NCBI GenBank assembly: GCA_013399855.1
Contig: VXAY01002473.1
Coordinates: 1-64,000, forward strand
DNA: 64,000 nt
Direction: 5' to 3'
Source of the DNA: Oxyruncus cristatus
Lineage: Eukaryota > Chordata > Aves > Passeriformes > Cotingidae
In this document: in pieces, positions 22,351 through 36,700 of the stretch
How the letters are laid out: each line of letters starts with the position of its first letter
Position numbering within the stretch: position 1 is the first letter of the stretch
Made by a program: the position numbers and the translations under genes
Notes under the pieces: generated by a model
What the model saw: the letters and a program-made list of their open reading frames with translations, nothing else
Told to the model about the DNA's origin: nothing
Databases searched by the model: none

Positions 22351-25300
22351 TTAAATCTTGCTTGCTCTGCTAAGGGTTCAGGTCTTGCTTATTAAGGTCT
22401 GTTTGAATTTCTGTTAAGAGTATACATCCTGGTAGCTGACATACTTTTAAAATCATTCATACATGCTACTATATTTTAGTGGATCTTTAAAGAAGAATTA
22501 AAAACACAAAAGGACTGAAAGGTCACTTTAAATACAGTGAGTTCGTATCCAGAGTGTTGAACTTGCTTGAAAAGGAGGAACACAAATAGTCGGTGCATGA
22601 CTGACCAGTGTTTTAAAAAATTTAAAAGCCTGCTCTTCCTTCTCTACTCCTTCCTCTGTTCAGCACATATTTAAACTATTTTTTCTTATGTGGGTGTCCA
22701 TTTGACATCCTACTAAATCATGTCAAACTGGTATGTTTTAACTACAGAAAGCTTGTGATATTATTTATAGCATTTAGAAGTCATACCACTCATTCTTTAC
22801 AACAATTATCTTGTGTAATCTATATAAAAGTTGGAACTCTGTGGGTTTCTCATCTGAATGCAGAGAATACTGGATCAGGAGCAAACAGTCTCCACAGGCA
22901 ATCATCTGAACAACCTGAGGGATTGTGGTTGCAGGCATGGACCCTGCGGTTCAAGTGCCCTGTATTTTCATGCAGTGACGGCCTGTGCCCTGCAGTCTGC
23001 TGAGATAAGCTCACCACGAGACACAGAGCACAGCTGGCAGGCAGTGGAGACCATGCTTTCCTTTAAATAATAAGTAACTATGGCTTCGTACTAGAAATTG
23101 TTCTTAAATGCTGTAAACACAAGATTTTTGGGTTTTCTTTTCAAAAATAGTCATAGATGTGATATAATCTTGCAGGAAAAGAAAATGAAGAACCTATACC
23201 ATGAACATCTATCAAACACAAAGATAATCATTCATGGCAGATTGCTAAAATGCTCCTGACACAGAGGTTTTAATCATGGAAGTGGCATGTTGTTTTCTCA
23301 GTAAAAAATACCTCAGATACATAATGCTGAAAGATTACTAATGGCAGCTACTGTGCTGTGGAAAATGTATGTGAAATATACCCTTTAGTACCATGCTTGC
23401 AAGACAAGTCCTACTGGGTACCAGGAGGGTGTCACTCCCACATTGACTCCTAGGATAACAATCTCCCTCTCAGTCTTTTCTTTAAAAATGTTCAGGGCAT
23501 TATTCCCGGCTTTAACTGGGGTTTAATTGTTAATACAGTATTTATTCTCTTTCTATAAAGCTAAAAAGCTTCAAATACAAAGCTAAAGCTTCAAATTCAC
23601 TTATTTGCTTCAGGATGTCAGATTTTTAAAAAATTGTTGGTCCTCTAGCTGTTCTGTCATGTAACTTTGAATACAAAATATAATGACTGTTGAATTTTCC
23701 TCTAATAACTTCCTCCTGTAATAAGGATTTCCTAGAATTCTCTGGTGACATGAAGCACATCAAACCAGAAACAGGACACTGGTTATGTAGCAATAGGTTT
23801 GCTCAGCTTATTCATTTTTTTCAGCTTGTTGAATAGCCTGTGGAGAACACTCAGGACTAGGTCCTTGAAAAAAAGACCAAAAGATCCCAGCAACTTCAGG
23901 AGATAGACTTTAGAAGTAGTTTATTTTGTTACACTGGCAGTACAAAGTTTTTTTACAAAGTGTATAAGTAGTGCTCTGTGGAACCTAATTTTAAATGCCC
24001 AGGCACAAGATCCCATATTCCTGTTTTAGTGCCGTGTGACTTGTGATATGCACACCATCACTTTTCACTCTTTTGGTCCAATGCTTCACTGTACAAAGAA
24101 CAATAACAAACAAGGGAAAGTTCCCCCACTCAGTGATACGTAGAAGCATGCTAATTTTTACATAGATCACTTTGTTCCAGAAGTGAGCTACAGTTTTACC
24201 AGTTTCTCAAAATTAGTAAAAGTAACAAAGGTGTGTCCTGAGGGAGAGGCACAGCGGTGAATGATGCAGGCTGCGGTTTGGGTCATCCTTTCAGAGCTGC
24301 TGGAGCCTTGGAGCAGCACAAGACTCTGCTCCATCCTGGATCTTGGATTCTCTGCAGTCTCCAGACCTGAGGTTTCTGTATGTGCCTTTCCACAGGTTCT
24401 CTACTCCAAGCAGTTGCAGCTGGATGCTTACCTTGCTCCTCAGCTCCACACCAGTTCATCCCAGACCTGAGCTCTGCCTGGCTGCTGCCACTGCAGAGTG
24501 GCGTCTCAGTGACGTCCCAGTCGTTTTGCTGTGCTTGCATTGCAGACAACAGGCATGAAGCTACAGGGAGAAACAGGTTATTTTCTGGATAACTTCATCA
24601 TTTCTAATCAAAAAGGGGAGCAAGAGAAGGAGATGAAAGGTGTTAGCCATGTATAGGTATTTGATACACAGGACTACCTGCAATGTGAGAAGTAGGATGA
24701 AAACTGAAATGCTGAGGAAGATGCTGACAGTAGCCAGATTTATGAGAAGAAGGAGTCTGCACGAATAAGAGAGATACGGAGGAGGAGAGACCAGAAGAAC
24801 AGATGACTCAGGCCTAAACATGTGACTTAATCAGTGGAACAAGAGGGACAAGGCTTGTGTGTTTCCTCCTTTTTGCCTCTCTGTCTGAGCACCCACTCCT
24901 AAACTCCTCACTGCACCAGCTGCTAAGGAAATGACAGTGCAGAACTGAAACCTGGATACTTCTTAGTATTCCTTAAAAAAGGAATTGAAGGAAATGGGTA
25001 GAGAAATGTACTTTTTTTAGCAGTGTGGCTCCTGCACTCTGCCTCAACATCTGTATTATCGAACATACATATTTCCGGGCCAGCAGTTCTTTCTTATTTT
25101 CTGTTAGGTCAACTTCACCCAAAGTTCTTTTTAAACCTGGGATTTCAGTTTTCTTTCTTAATTGCTCCAGTTTGCCTCTATTTCCCTACAAGGGAATATC
25201 CTAGAAATAAATGTTTTATTTTGCACATCACCATAGTAAAACTGCTTAGACAGAATTTGTGACTGTGTAGAAACTGAATCTGTGCTACTCGTTTTATAAT

Positions 25301-25991
25301 ACCCCATAGTCTCGCATGTGCATGCATTTGCAATTTATCTTTGCTGCCATAATAAACCTTTTACCTGCTTTAGTATTCAGGTTCTCTGACTTTTCAACTT
25401 CTTCTTCCTGAACCTTACCAAAAGAAATGTTCTTATTATGAGTAGCAAGCAAAATAATTTTATGTCTGTACTTTTAATTTGTAGTATTTCTTCTGCTTCT
25501 TCTTCCCTTCTTTCTTTGGTGTCATCCTGTTAAGTCCTTCAGAAATAGCCAGAAACAGCATTACTATTTTGAATTTCAGAATTTTCTGCTTTTTACAGCT
25601 TTTCCAGATTTGTGACTTGACTAAATACATTTAAAAAATGAGACAAATATATGAACATTTTCTTAATTGAGCACGTCTCTAGAACTTCCAGTAGTCTTTA
25701 TATGAGAATGACTGTCCCACTCATCTAAAAAAGTAAATAAAATGTCTTTATGTCTCATCCTCCTTTGTACTCCTTGTTTCTGTGTGGTGAAGACCTCCTA
25801 GCTCAGTAATTTTTGTGCATTCTTCTTTTCTTTAGTTGTCTCTATGCTCTCAGAGTTTAATCTTCTTTTTATGTAGCAAAAGGTAAGTATCGTGAAGATC
25901 TTCAAGGATATTCATGAGCATTTTTTATTGCTTATGGATTTAAGCAAACCCTTAAAAATATCTCCTCCTACAGTAATACCAACAATTTCTT

Positions 25992-26035
<44 letters not shown>

Positions 26036-28125
26036 GCATCAGGGACCTGTTTCCCTACAATGTTGTAAGGAAAAGGGCTGTAATTGCTGGGAAAAAAATC
26101 CTGCTAGATTCTATGTGAGTACTTCGAATTGCAGGACAACTTTTCCCTGAGATTTGTGAGATCCATGACACAAAGTGGTGGCATGAATAGGGTGAAAGGA
26201 ATGATAAATGAATAAAAGTATGGCCTTAAAGTAATCAGTTCAACCAGATAACATACCAGGGCAGAGAAAACTATTTTCCATCACATATGAAACATCACAC
26301 TCCTGAAACAGCATATTTAAAATTAAGTAAAATTTAAGTTAGCCAGTTATTCAGCTAGACAATGTCAGGGATAGGAGTTTATTGGTGTATGGGGCAGAAG
26401 AGAAGCCAAGCAAAGAGGAAAGTGACTTGGAATCAGCAGCAGCTTGAGGAACTCTCACCTCCAGCTGGCTGCAGCTTATGGCCAATACGAGTCCTCTCAG
26501 GCAAGTGTTCAGTGCGAAGGGAAGGACAAGGCCCTGCAGGAACACACAGGAGCAGTTTGCACAAGTGAAGATCTGAATGAGAGCTGAAGACCCTAAGGGC
26601 TAGAGTAGGTACCAGCATACCTATAAAACAAGCAGCATGGTCTGTGGGAACATTGGTTCCTGCTGTATGTCCCTTGCACCTTTGAATATGCGAATCGAAA
26701 AATGAATATATTTTCATTTTGGGTACTGGCATATTTCTGATATGTTCATTTTATTTTTATGGGCAAATGTCAAGATGGCATTTCTCAAATCTTCCTACAA
26801 CCCCTGTATGACTGTTGAGCCATGAGGAAGAACTGTGCAATTTAAGTGCTGGGTCCTAAATTTCAGTGTTGTTTCTTACTCTGTGACTTTATAGTGAGCT
26901 TAAAAGAACTTCAACCTCATGTCAACAAAACCACTATTTTGGTACAAGACAAAAAAAAAGAAGAAGGAAGAATGTCTTTTGCTTTGTAGAATTCTGAGTC
27001 ACCCATCTAGCTTCTGCCTTCCCGAAGCAAGAGATAAGAAAGGTAATTTGCTTTACTTCATGTTCAGTGCAGTATCAAAATCTTAGTGTATCATAGCCAT
27101 TTATCCCCAAATAATGCCCAATAATTTTAATAAATACTGAATAAACAAAAATAAAATCTGGCTCATAGAACTATTCAAGAGATGAATATATTTAATTGAG
27201 TTATTATTGTGATAAAAAGCAAAATAGAAGAACAGCAAAAAAAATTTTAAGCATTGTGAGTGAACAGCTAGAAGAGCTAAATGAACACTTACAACTGAAG
27301 AGACCTACTCAATGCTGAATTATGCTGTGGGATTTGAGTGGTGCTCATTGTGAGGCTACAGCATTGGAAAAACAAAAGACATTTCAGATACTTGAGGCTA
27401 ATATTTGCTTTCATGGTATCAGGAGTTACAATATGCTAAGGCAAAGGCAAATTCTCCTCAGAGAGGTTAAAAACTCTCACAAATCACTCTGTGGTGCAGG
27501 AGAAACCCAGGAATCTAGTGTCCACCGTGAACAAAATTAACTGGGGAGCACATGTTTTTCTCATCTGTAGATGACTCTCAGTGTTCAACTAGAGGGTAAA
27601 AAGTTTTCATGCAAAAATATTTGGTTACCTCACCTCCCTAAATAGGAAGAATTAACTTCACAAACTCTACTACTACTGTTGTAAGTAGTGCAAAATCCTA
27701 ATTTACTGAGAACCGGTAATAAAAAGGGACAACCTCCCCTAAAACTCCTGGAACACAGATTAAAAAGGGTAACAGAAGGACACAGTTTAAAACTTGAAAA
27801 TAGCTAAAATAAAACCTGAAGCACTGGCTAACTCTGGGGTAGACGATGAGACTGAAAAGTCTAGGATATTGTCAGAGCTGAGGATGGTAAGGAAATTGGC
27901 AGGACTATGGCCACAACAGCCCATACACAGACCCACCACATCCCAACAAACAGAGCAGCATAGGGCTGGAACAGTGATCAGCGTGGGCAAGGGATATGTG
28001 GCCACTACAGCAGCCTCACTGGTCCAGGGGCAGCCAGGAAGCCAAGTCAGCAGGTCAGGGATGACAAGGGGTTACCTGAGCTGACATGCAGGTCCCAAGC
28101 CAGGGAGGGAGAGGTGATCACCAAG
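22351..28125. other. Intergenic, no gene recognised
   Basis: Contains the (TTG)15 array and two GC-richer blocks, 24240-24560 and 26360-26620, with open frames on both strands. These may be pieces of LTRs or old repeats, but I cannot match them to a family or to each other. Confidence 0.6.
25992..26036 (+). repeat. Microsatellite (TTG)15
   Basis: 45 bp of uninterrupted TTG (CAA on the minus strand). A perfect array of this length is likely polymorphic. Confidence 0.97.
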
Positions 28126-28236
28126 TCATCACACAGCTCACTCTTCTTTCTCTCTGGGAAAACACAGCTGTTTTCCCATCAGTTCCACTCAAGGTTGCAC
28201 CTTTGCAGAGCTGACCTTGAATATAGGCAGCTAAAC
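28126..28236 (+). repeat. Copy A of an unnamed dispersed repeat (about 110 bp)
   Basis: Starts TCATCACACAGCTC, has ACACAGCTGTTTTCCC and CACTCAAGGTTGCACCTTTGC, and ends ATAGGCAGCTAAAC. The same blocks occur in the same order and orientation at 33651-33756. I do not recognise the family: it is not CR1 and has no tRNA boxes. It may be a piece of an LTR or an old DNA transposon. Similarity beyond these limits is weak. Confidence 0.7.
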
Positions 28237-28583
28237 ACATGTGGCAGAGACAGACAGCATATGAGACATTGACTTTTAAAATGCCAGGACACGGAGCTGT
28301 TGTCAGTTTTCCTTAAGCACAAATAACACAGTCTTGTGTTAACTAATGTTAATGCAGAAAACCTGAGAGAAAAGAACTGCTACAGTTACAAAAAAAACTC
28401 TGTGTGAAGATACTTAATGAAGGTGATGAAATTGTTTATGTTACAACAGGTTTGCATGTGCTATACATGAAAGAGAATTTACTCATGAATGTAAGGTTCA
28501 TTGACTTATAAACATCTTTTCTGTTTTCAGCTCCTGCTTCCAGAGTCATAAAACAGGATCAGCACAGTACCAAGTCACTCTGA

Positions 28584-28614
28584 TGAAAATCTGACCTGAA
28601 ACATCAGATTTTCA
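28584..28614. repeat. Perfect inverted repeat, 11-bp arms, 9-nt loop
   Basis: TGAAAATCTGA (28584-28594) pairs with TCAGATTTTCA (28604-28614). It would form a cruciform in DNA or a hairpin in RNA. No transcript is known from the sequence. Confidence 0.85.
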
Positions 28615-30861
28615 GATCACATGGTACATGATCACAGTTCTGTAGAACTTGCCAAGTGATGTGGCAAAGAAAGTAGAAAAGTCAAAATCTTGTCTTTCTT
28701 ATTAGCCAGCACAAAACTAGGCTGAAGGCTACATAAACAAAACTGATCTTTTTGTGAGAATGTGTTCTCTCCAAGATGGTTCATACCAGGACAGGACTAT
28801 ACTTGTTGTAACATGGTTGCAATGTCCAACGCCCAACACTGTGAGTTCAAGAGCTAAAGGAGCTTGTTTCTAGCACATTGATTCAATGACACCAGAATCA
28901 CATCTAGGTCTTCTCACTCACACCTGATGTTTACACACTAAGTTTACCCTGCCTTGAAAGAGATAATGTAGTTGTTCTTGTGCAAATGTCAAATGTATTT
29001 GAAAAGAGGTAGAATTTTTTTCTTTCATGTGGTTAGACAGTGGTCTGCCTCTAGTTCACTAGTGTGAATTTGTTTTTAAAGAATGCATTGCTTTTATTCT
29101 TTATTTTAATTTTAAAATATTATCTGAATTGTGTAAGATTTCAAAACTCTTTGAAATCCTTAGTCTAAAAGGATGATGCAGGATGATTTCCTGCTGTAAT
29201 CCATGAACCTAATGCAACATGTTGTCTCTGCAATGATGACTGCATCTCAGTATAAGAAACACATTGTATTTGAGCTATTCTTACATTTTATGTAGGCTGA
29301 AAGCAGTGGAGCATGCAATACTAAAGATATCTTTCAGAGGAAAGCTATGCTCATAATCTAAGTAGCCTTCAAGCATAGCCGAAGCCCAGGTCCAGAGAAA
29401 AGCTTTAATGTTCATACCTCTGAAGGTATGGAGCAAGAAATACCCTGAAATGCTGAGTTCTTCTTTGTAGGCATTTATATTTCAAAGCCTAATTCTGGAC
29501 ATACGCAGTCTAGTAAGGGAAAAGATAAAGGTTTCAATATCCAGTCACCTCAGTTTTAACATCTGGGAGGGCAATGAGCAATTCTAAGCAATTTTTCTGG
29601 ACAGATCAGAAACTGAATTGGGAAATGACCAGTGCTGATTCCTGCAAAGGGTGAATCTGTACCAGAAAGTGCATACCAAGAAGCTGTTTATGTAGAGGTA
29701 TATGACAAAAAACAACCCCCCAAGACTTGGTGTTGTTTCCTGCTCAGTTGATTAAACTCAGAACGGGGCTCGCTTTTACCAAGTGTTGAGGACAAATGGC
29801 CTCTTTGACTCATAAGCCTGTGCATTTCTGGAACCCAAAAAACTGAAAGGAATTCTTTGAGCATACACAGATCTAGATCTTTGTGCTCCTACAGTGGCTT
29901 TCTACGACTGATTTGCTGTTGTATTGAATTCAGTGTCCATATGCTATTTCTTCTATTGGTGTCAGGTGCTGAAGTACAGAGGCAGATTTATTCTTGCACA
30001 GCCAGGTAATTGGGGGTAAACACAAGTAGAAATAAAACCACCCTTATGTGCTGCTGAGTAGGAAGAAAGTAAGAAGGTCCTTACTATCAAAGTTATGAAT
30101 AAACTTGCCTTAATTGAAATATAGATAAAGTTCTTCAAACAGTAACAGAATTTTGCATGCTTCCTTGTATAATATGATAATAAGTGTTAACTGTACCTTC
30201 CATTCAGCTGTATGCCTTGCTTATAACTTTGGTGGAAAACTGCAGACAGACAGATCACAAAATATCAAGTGAAAATCATCAGCTAACTATTATTTTGCCT
30301 CCTTCATTGACTGAGTCTTTTCCAGCCTTCCTTCTTGCAAGTCTTCCTTATCTTTTTGGTAATGCCAAGGGGAAATGAAACACTTTAGTAGCATAACCAG
30401 AAAAGAAAACTAATGTGAAATCATACTGATGCACCTCAGACTTCAGGCACTTTCAGAACTGCATTATCTTTATTCATTCCACCCCACAACTTTAATAATC
30501 AAATGCTCAATTCTCAAAAAATAAATCTTAAGGGCATGAAATATGTATTTAGCAACTTTTTGAATTAGATAGTGGAGACAAATAGTGCTTGAGTAATTTC
30601 CTGTTGCAGATTTTTTCATGTCTGAAAAATAAAAAGTTTTCTGTTCTTAGTGGTAAACTTTGCTACCATATCAGACAATTGCTCTTCTCTTCTTCCCTTT
30701 TTCCCATTTCCTGTCTCCTTGGGAATTTTGTTCTCAAAAGGCAGTAGTAGCTTCTGATAGAAATTACTGGTAGTATATTACAATTACGAAGGAAAAGAGT
30801 GGTGAGTATCTTAAATAACAAACAGAAATTATATATATAGCTGTGGAGAAAGGTGCCTCTA

Positions 30862-30993
30862 TGGGGTTTTTTGTGTGTATTTTTGTTTGGTTTTGTTTGG
30901 TTTGGGTGGTTTTGTTTTTGTTTTCTTTTTGTTTTGGTTTGGGGTTTTTTTGGTTGGTTGTTTTTTTTGTGGTTTGTTTTGTTTGCTTTGGTT
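30862..30993 (+). repeat. T/G-rich strand-asymmetric tract
   Basis: About 130 bp of TTTGG, TTTTG and GTTTG units with only one or two C on the plus strand. Overlapping open frames here are low-complexity Phe/Leu/Gly/Trp translations, not genes. Several GG pairs in close order (30898-30912) could allow a weak two-layer G-quadruplex. Confidence 0.88.
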
Positions 30994-33650
30994 TCATTTT
31001 TCTTCCTGCTGGGGAAGAAGTATGATCCTGGCAGATTTCAAAGTTAAAGGATATATCTTCAAGGAAGTAGACATATATCTACCTTATTTGCAGGTAGAAA
31101 TCCACTCCCAACAAGCTAACAGCTTACAGAGAGTCTGACCAGAAACGTAAACTCTCAGTGGTTCTGAGGTTCTGAATAATCAAGGGAAGCTGTAAAAAGT
31201 TCTGGAAAAAATGTCCCACTGATGCCCCAAGCAGTAGTTTCCTTAAATGCTTGTTCCCTTTACATCTCTTGATCTACATTCAACTCTACTTTATTTGCAT
31301 GTTGAATAACCTTGGTCAATATTTTTAATTCTGTGTGCTATTTATCCTGCCTAACTATGCAAGTTCTGTGGCTAATTAAAGAGAGAAAATGCAATGCTTT
31401 AATGTAATAGATGGGTAACATCTGGTTTAGTTCTGCCACTCAATTAACTTTAGATTCCAACAAGGATTTTCAGAATGGATTTGGGTAGCCTATGTAATAA
31501 CTGTGCTCAGCAACATTAACAAACATGAAAATTTTCTGGTTTTGCTGTCTTGGACTTATGGTGGGGGTGGTGGTGGTTTGGTGGATCTGATCTTGTGCTT
31601 CTGAATTTTCATGAGGCTGAAATGTGCAGTCTTGAAAAATCCTCATGAAGACTAAGAGACTTGTTCAAGAAGCTAATTTTTCAGCTGCCAAGGTTTGGGA
31701 CAGGAGCAATGCCAAAGTCACTTGCTCTGTAAACACTATGACAACTTAAAAACATCTGGAGAGTTACCCTTGCTTATCCTACGAGGTAATCCAAAGAAGA
31801 AAAATTAATGAATAGTAGCCAGTCTGTGGTCAATGCAGCTCGTGTAAGACTTGGTGGTAGCGGTGAGGAAAGGCACTTTTTGTTAATTTTTGCAGCAGTG
31901 TGGTGGGTGCTTTCCAGAGTAATTTGCTGAGAATGCAGGTAAGCTGGGACAGAGAAGGGTATGAGAGCAGACAAGATGATTTTGTTAAATGAAAATCAAT
32001 ATGATGGGGTGGAAAAGAATAAAGAGATTATCAAACTAAGAACTGTTTTTAATAACACTGAGTGACTTCTGGATAAGGAGCAGTAGTGACAGGCCTGAGT
32101 CCCATGCTGCTGCCAGCTGGACTCCTGTCTGAATACATGAGTTTTTGAAAATGGAATCTTGCCCAAAACATGTGAAAAAGTTGATATATATGACAGAAGA
32201 GCACTGTAACATGTGTACTCTTAAACTAGAATAATTTTACCAATTACACTGCTAAACATCTTAAACAGTTTTCTTTTGGAATGCAAGTGTGAGTAGTAAG
32301 TGGACAAATCAATGTTCAAATATAATACATAATACATAAAGAACTGCATTGTTTGAAAATTTACATGATAAAAATTTCTATTCCTCAAGGAAATTAGAGT
32401 AAAAAAGAAGGTTTAATTTGAAAGATGAGATAGCTCTAAGTAGCTGTATTTATATGCCAGCAACTTGCAGAAATTTGCATGGTTATAGAACAGTGTGCCA
32501 CATTTTTAAAAAGCAAAACACTACATGCTTGCTTTAAAAACCTTTTTGCTGCATAGTTTACATGCGAAAAAAATAAAGGGCACCTTGCTCAAGGAAGTCC
32601 CATGCAACTGGCAATGTGATTTTATGTATTTGTAAGATTAAGTGGGGATTGTTTAAAGAAACAATTCCCAGCTGTTGGGTGAGAGAATAGGATTGAGAGT
32701 GTTTTCTGTTCCTCCTGTTCAGTGAAAAATTATTTCTTAGTACCATAAAAAACAAGCAAAGATTCGGTGACCCAGATAGTATTTGATTTTTTTCTTGTGC
32801 TATATGAAAGTGAACAGCAAAGTAACAAGTGCCTGATCAAAATCAACAGCACTTTGAAAGTGCTCTGTGTTAGGCTAACTCACCTGCATAGTCCCCAAAC
32901 AGGCACTTAATTCACTGGAATGATTGCAACCATTTCTCAGGGAGTATTTTCAGAGATTTCAGACATGTTCTGGAAACAGAAACTGAAATGACAATAATTT
33001 GATGCCTAGGGGCTAAAGTGCAGCAGAGCAGAACAAATATGTGAGAAGGAATATCCCTTCCCAGAAGCAGATATAATTAGAGAATTATGCATCCTTCAAT
33101 ACATCCTGATTTCTGTTTTTGAGTACCCTGGGATCTCATGCAGACTGAAGAGGCTGATTGGCATGCAGTTTTACAGGACGGGTGAGAAGAAAGACCTGCT
33201 TTCGTGGATTTCCCCACCTCTACCCCCACTTGAACAAATTCTGGAGGACTCCACCAGGCTGTCCTGCTTTCTGCCCCTGGCAAGCTGCCTTCTTACTAGC
33301 CTTGTGAAAGAAAGTAGGCAAGGGAGGGCAGAAGAGCAGCTGCTCAGAACATTTCAGGGAGGGCATCCCTGAAAGGAAGTTTAAAATCAGTTGCAGAAGA
33401 GGTAGCCTGCTGCATCCTCCAGATAAGCTTGTGTGCTGATACTTGATATGTCTCTGGTTCAAAAGTTGGGGTTGTTTTTAAGACAATCTTTGTCAGGGAC
33501 CAGCTGCTTCACAAGTGCTGGGGGCCAAGGGTGACAGAGAGGCAGGCAGAGAGAAGTGAATGTCTGCAAGAGGAACAAGCAATGACCAAGGAATAAGAGC
33601 CTGAGCTTTAGTGTATCTCCTGAGTAAAGGAGGAAGAGGTGCTGCATGAA

Positions 33651-33756
33651 TCATCACACAGCTCTTTCTCACAACATAGCTGTTTACAGGGAAGTTTCAT
33701 CCAAGGCTGCGTGGTTGCACTATTGCAGACCCAACCTAGAACACAGGCAGCTAAAC
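33651..33756 (+). repeat. Copy B of the unnamed dispersed repeat
   Basis: Blocks TCATCACACAGCTC, ACATAGCTGTTTACAG, ATCCAAGGCTGC, ATTGCAGACCCAACCT and ACAGGCAGCTAAAC pair with those of the copy at 28126-28236, with small indels. The strand given is only relative to the other copy. Confidence 0.7.
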
Positions 33757-36700
33757 CCTGAGAAGAAGGGTGGAAGATTGTAGTGCCTCCCTCTTCACAG
33801 GGCCCTGACATCCTAAAGCATTTAAAAAAAACTTCCTCTTACTCAATTTTTAAATTTAAATATCTCCAGGCTCATGGTAATATGATAATTCATGGGTTCT
33901 CTTTTAGACTCATCTTTCAACAAATTGCACTATATATAGGTTACAGACCTGGAAAACATACTGCAAATAGCAACTTATCAGGCAGGCTATTAAAGTTGAT
34001 TTCTTTCAAATGCTCAGAAGTAAGCAGAATAAGCACGTGTTATGAAATTATATTCTCCAAGGAGCATTTTAACGCAGAGAAGTATTAGAAATGGAAAACC
34101 CCTAACCTTGTCTTGGCTGACTGCCCTGATTCCAGTACAACGTGCCACCAAATGGAGATCTGTGATTCCCTGTTCCCACTCCTGCTGAGTCTGCTCTCCA
34201 GTTCCAAAAATGAAAGTGGCAGTCACACAGTCTTCCTCTGAACCCTTCCCTTTCATACCTCCTTCTGGCACTACTTCATCCAGCAAAACAAACATCAGAA
34301 AGGAATGGAACAGAGCAGCTGCAGTAATGGGGGTGGAGGTTTTATGTGGGTATTTGAAAAGAGGCAATGCTTTGCCTTGATCATAATGCTGTGCTATCAT
34401 GTTAACTCTGTTTGGTATCATGTGAGCTTGAGACATCCCCACTGGCAGATATGTGCAATGTTGTGAGAATGGAGTGCGAAAGGCTGTGAATTGTTCAGAT
34501 GGGACATCTTATACATGGAGAAAACACCTCTTATGTTATACTCAAATGATCTTGACAGTTGCCAAGAGTGAGTTCTCATCTTTCAGTTTCCTCTCTCCTA
34601 TTAGACCTGATGCAGTACCAAAATGACCAAGAAAGTAGAAAGGCTGGGGTTTAGAGGCATATTACACTGACAGCTCTCTGTCTGTAACAGTGAAATCAGG
34701 TTTGTTTTAAACTGGTTAAGAAAAAATATCTGTCTTCTTTTCCTTTGTCAGTGTGCTACCTCTTATTTGATAGTGAATTTTTAGCTTTGAGTACTGTGAT
34801 GAACCATGGCTGGGTACTGACAGACCTGTCTAAATGACATCTTCCAGTAAATCCACCCAGGAGCAGATGCAGCCTCATGTTAGTGAGCCAACCCTTGTCC
34901 TGTTATATGGCAAATGACAGGTGTGAGACTGGCAACAGGGCTGCAGACAGCAGGCCATCCTCTTCTCTGAGGACTGCTGAGGAACTTAGCAGGTTCAGCT
35001 GAGTGCCCTCTTTCTGGCTGATGGGATGAGAGGGTTGGGGAGCTTGCCATGGATACAGGGAGAGAGCTAAGCACCCTCACTCGGTTTCTTTGCTCCCTCA
35101 ATCCAAACAAGAGCTGCTGTTTGAGCTGAGAGCTGGAAAAGGGCACAGGGAGGACTAATACTAGAGTCTTGGGGGCCGTGCAGAACTGCAAGGTTTGTTC
35201 ATATCCCTTTTAAGTACTGTGCTTCTTGAACACATTGAATCAAGGTTGGGCCCAAAACTGCCAATTTGCCCTACCCAGGCATAGCTAACCCCCCTTGTTC
35301 AAACATTGCAAAATTCGTGCAACCCTTGTACACGCACATGGTATTATCTGGCTGCGCAAAAATTTGTTGTTTGGGCGCTAAACGGCTTTATATTCTCTGT
35401 GGTTTTTTTTTTTTAAATTGGTTATGCATCTCCACTTGCCCTGTATGTGCCAGCAGTTACAGAAGAGAGAAGTTATGTCAGAAGAGCTAGCTACTGTTCA
35501 GAGTGCAACAGCTGCTCTTGGGTGGCTCTTCCTGGGATCTGAGTGCGTTTTGTTTCTGCAGATGTCCCATTAAGAAGTTCCGACCTCCTTTCTCCAGATC
35601 CCCACATTAGATATTGCATATTTTTTTATAGAAGTGAATTTCTTGCCAGTACTAAAAAGCAGATATTATGGTCCATGAGTCAGAAAACTTCCTATTTGTA
35701 CTAATTGCATATCTGGAAACTTCTGTAAAGTAATGTGTATTGTGATTCTCTGTGAATACGTAGTGGCAGCACACACAAAAAAGTGGCTCACAATTTGGCA
35801 ATCCTTTGCAGTGTTTATAGTCATCTATTTTTGATCTCATTAGGGAAAAGTAACATTTAGAGGACTTCTTGTTTCTGTCCTCTGTAGCAGAGGGGATGGA
35901 ATATAAGGTGGTTTAACTTGCATTGTAAGCAACCCTAGACTTTTAAAAATAGATTAAGTGTTGTCTCCCTGATAGTGAGTTGGCTGCTTCACTCACTTAG
36001 CAGTGAGAGGCTGGCTATCAGTGCTTGAAAGTCTGGTGTGTTAGCAAGAAATCAAAACAGATAAACAAGCTCTCTGGCCCAGGGAAGATTTGAAAATTCC
36101 TCTGACCCCTGGTATCGAGAGAATTCTTTCCTGAGGCCAGGAAAAAAGCTCTCTGTGAGGAGCTTGCAGTTTAAAAGCACTGAAGCTGAGCTCCTCAGAC
36201 ACAGCTGCTCATTACAGGCTATTTTGTTTCAGTCTTCCCTCCAATACAGTTCAAATTTCATGGTGATTTCAACAAGCCCTTACAAACAGCTGCTGCATTT
36301 TACCAGAAAAGACTCCTGCATTCTGACATTGCTGAGCTTGCCCTCAGAGTTACTAACAGGATGGCAAATTTAGAAAAAAAAAAAATGTTCTGTTGCATCA
36401 TTATGTCACTTTCAGATTATGATTTTGCGACCAGTCCAAGCTACTCTGACTTCCTATTATGACACTGGTATTGACAGTATTTATAGCAATCTAATTTAAG
36501 TTTTCCCTTCACCAAATGGATATGCTGTTAATACTAAGTTTAAAGAAGTACTTGCATCTCCAATCAGGCTGTTTTCTGGTCTAGAAGGCTGTTGTTAAGT
36601 GGTAGTCAGGCAGCTGCTGGAACACAGTCTTGTGCTTTCAACAGTAAGTTTGCCCATGATAAACTGCTCTGGAATTTCAGTCTATTGGCAGAAATGAATG

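Larger units (their letters stand above)
28237..33650. other. Intergenic, no gene recognised
   Basis: Between the two copies of the unnamed repeat. It holds the hairpin at 28584, the T/G tract at 30862, and a GT-rich patch (GTGGGGGTGGTGGTGGTTTG, 31560-31580). Otherwise plain AT-rich DNA. Confidence 0.6.

Noticed and set aside
30843..31138. Three overlapping plus-strand frames rich in Phe, Trp and Gly
   Set aside because: Translation of the T/G low-complexity tract.
34014..34442. 142-codon minus-strand open frame
   Set aside because: No recognisable domain or motif pattern. At this base composition about one such frame per window is expected by chance.
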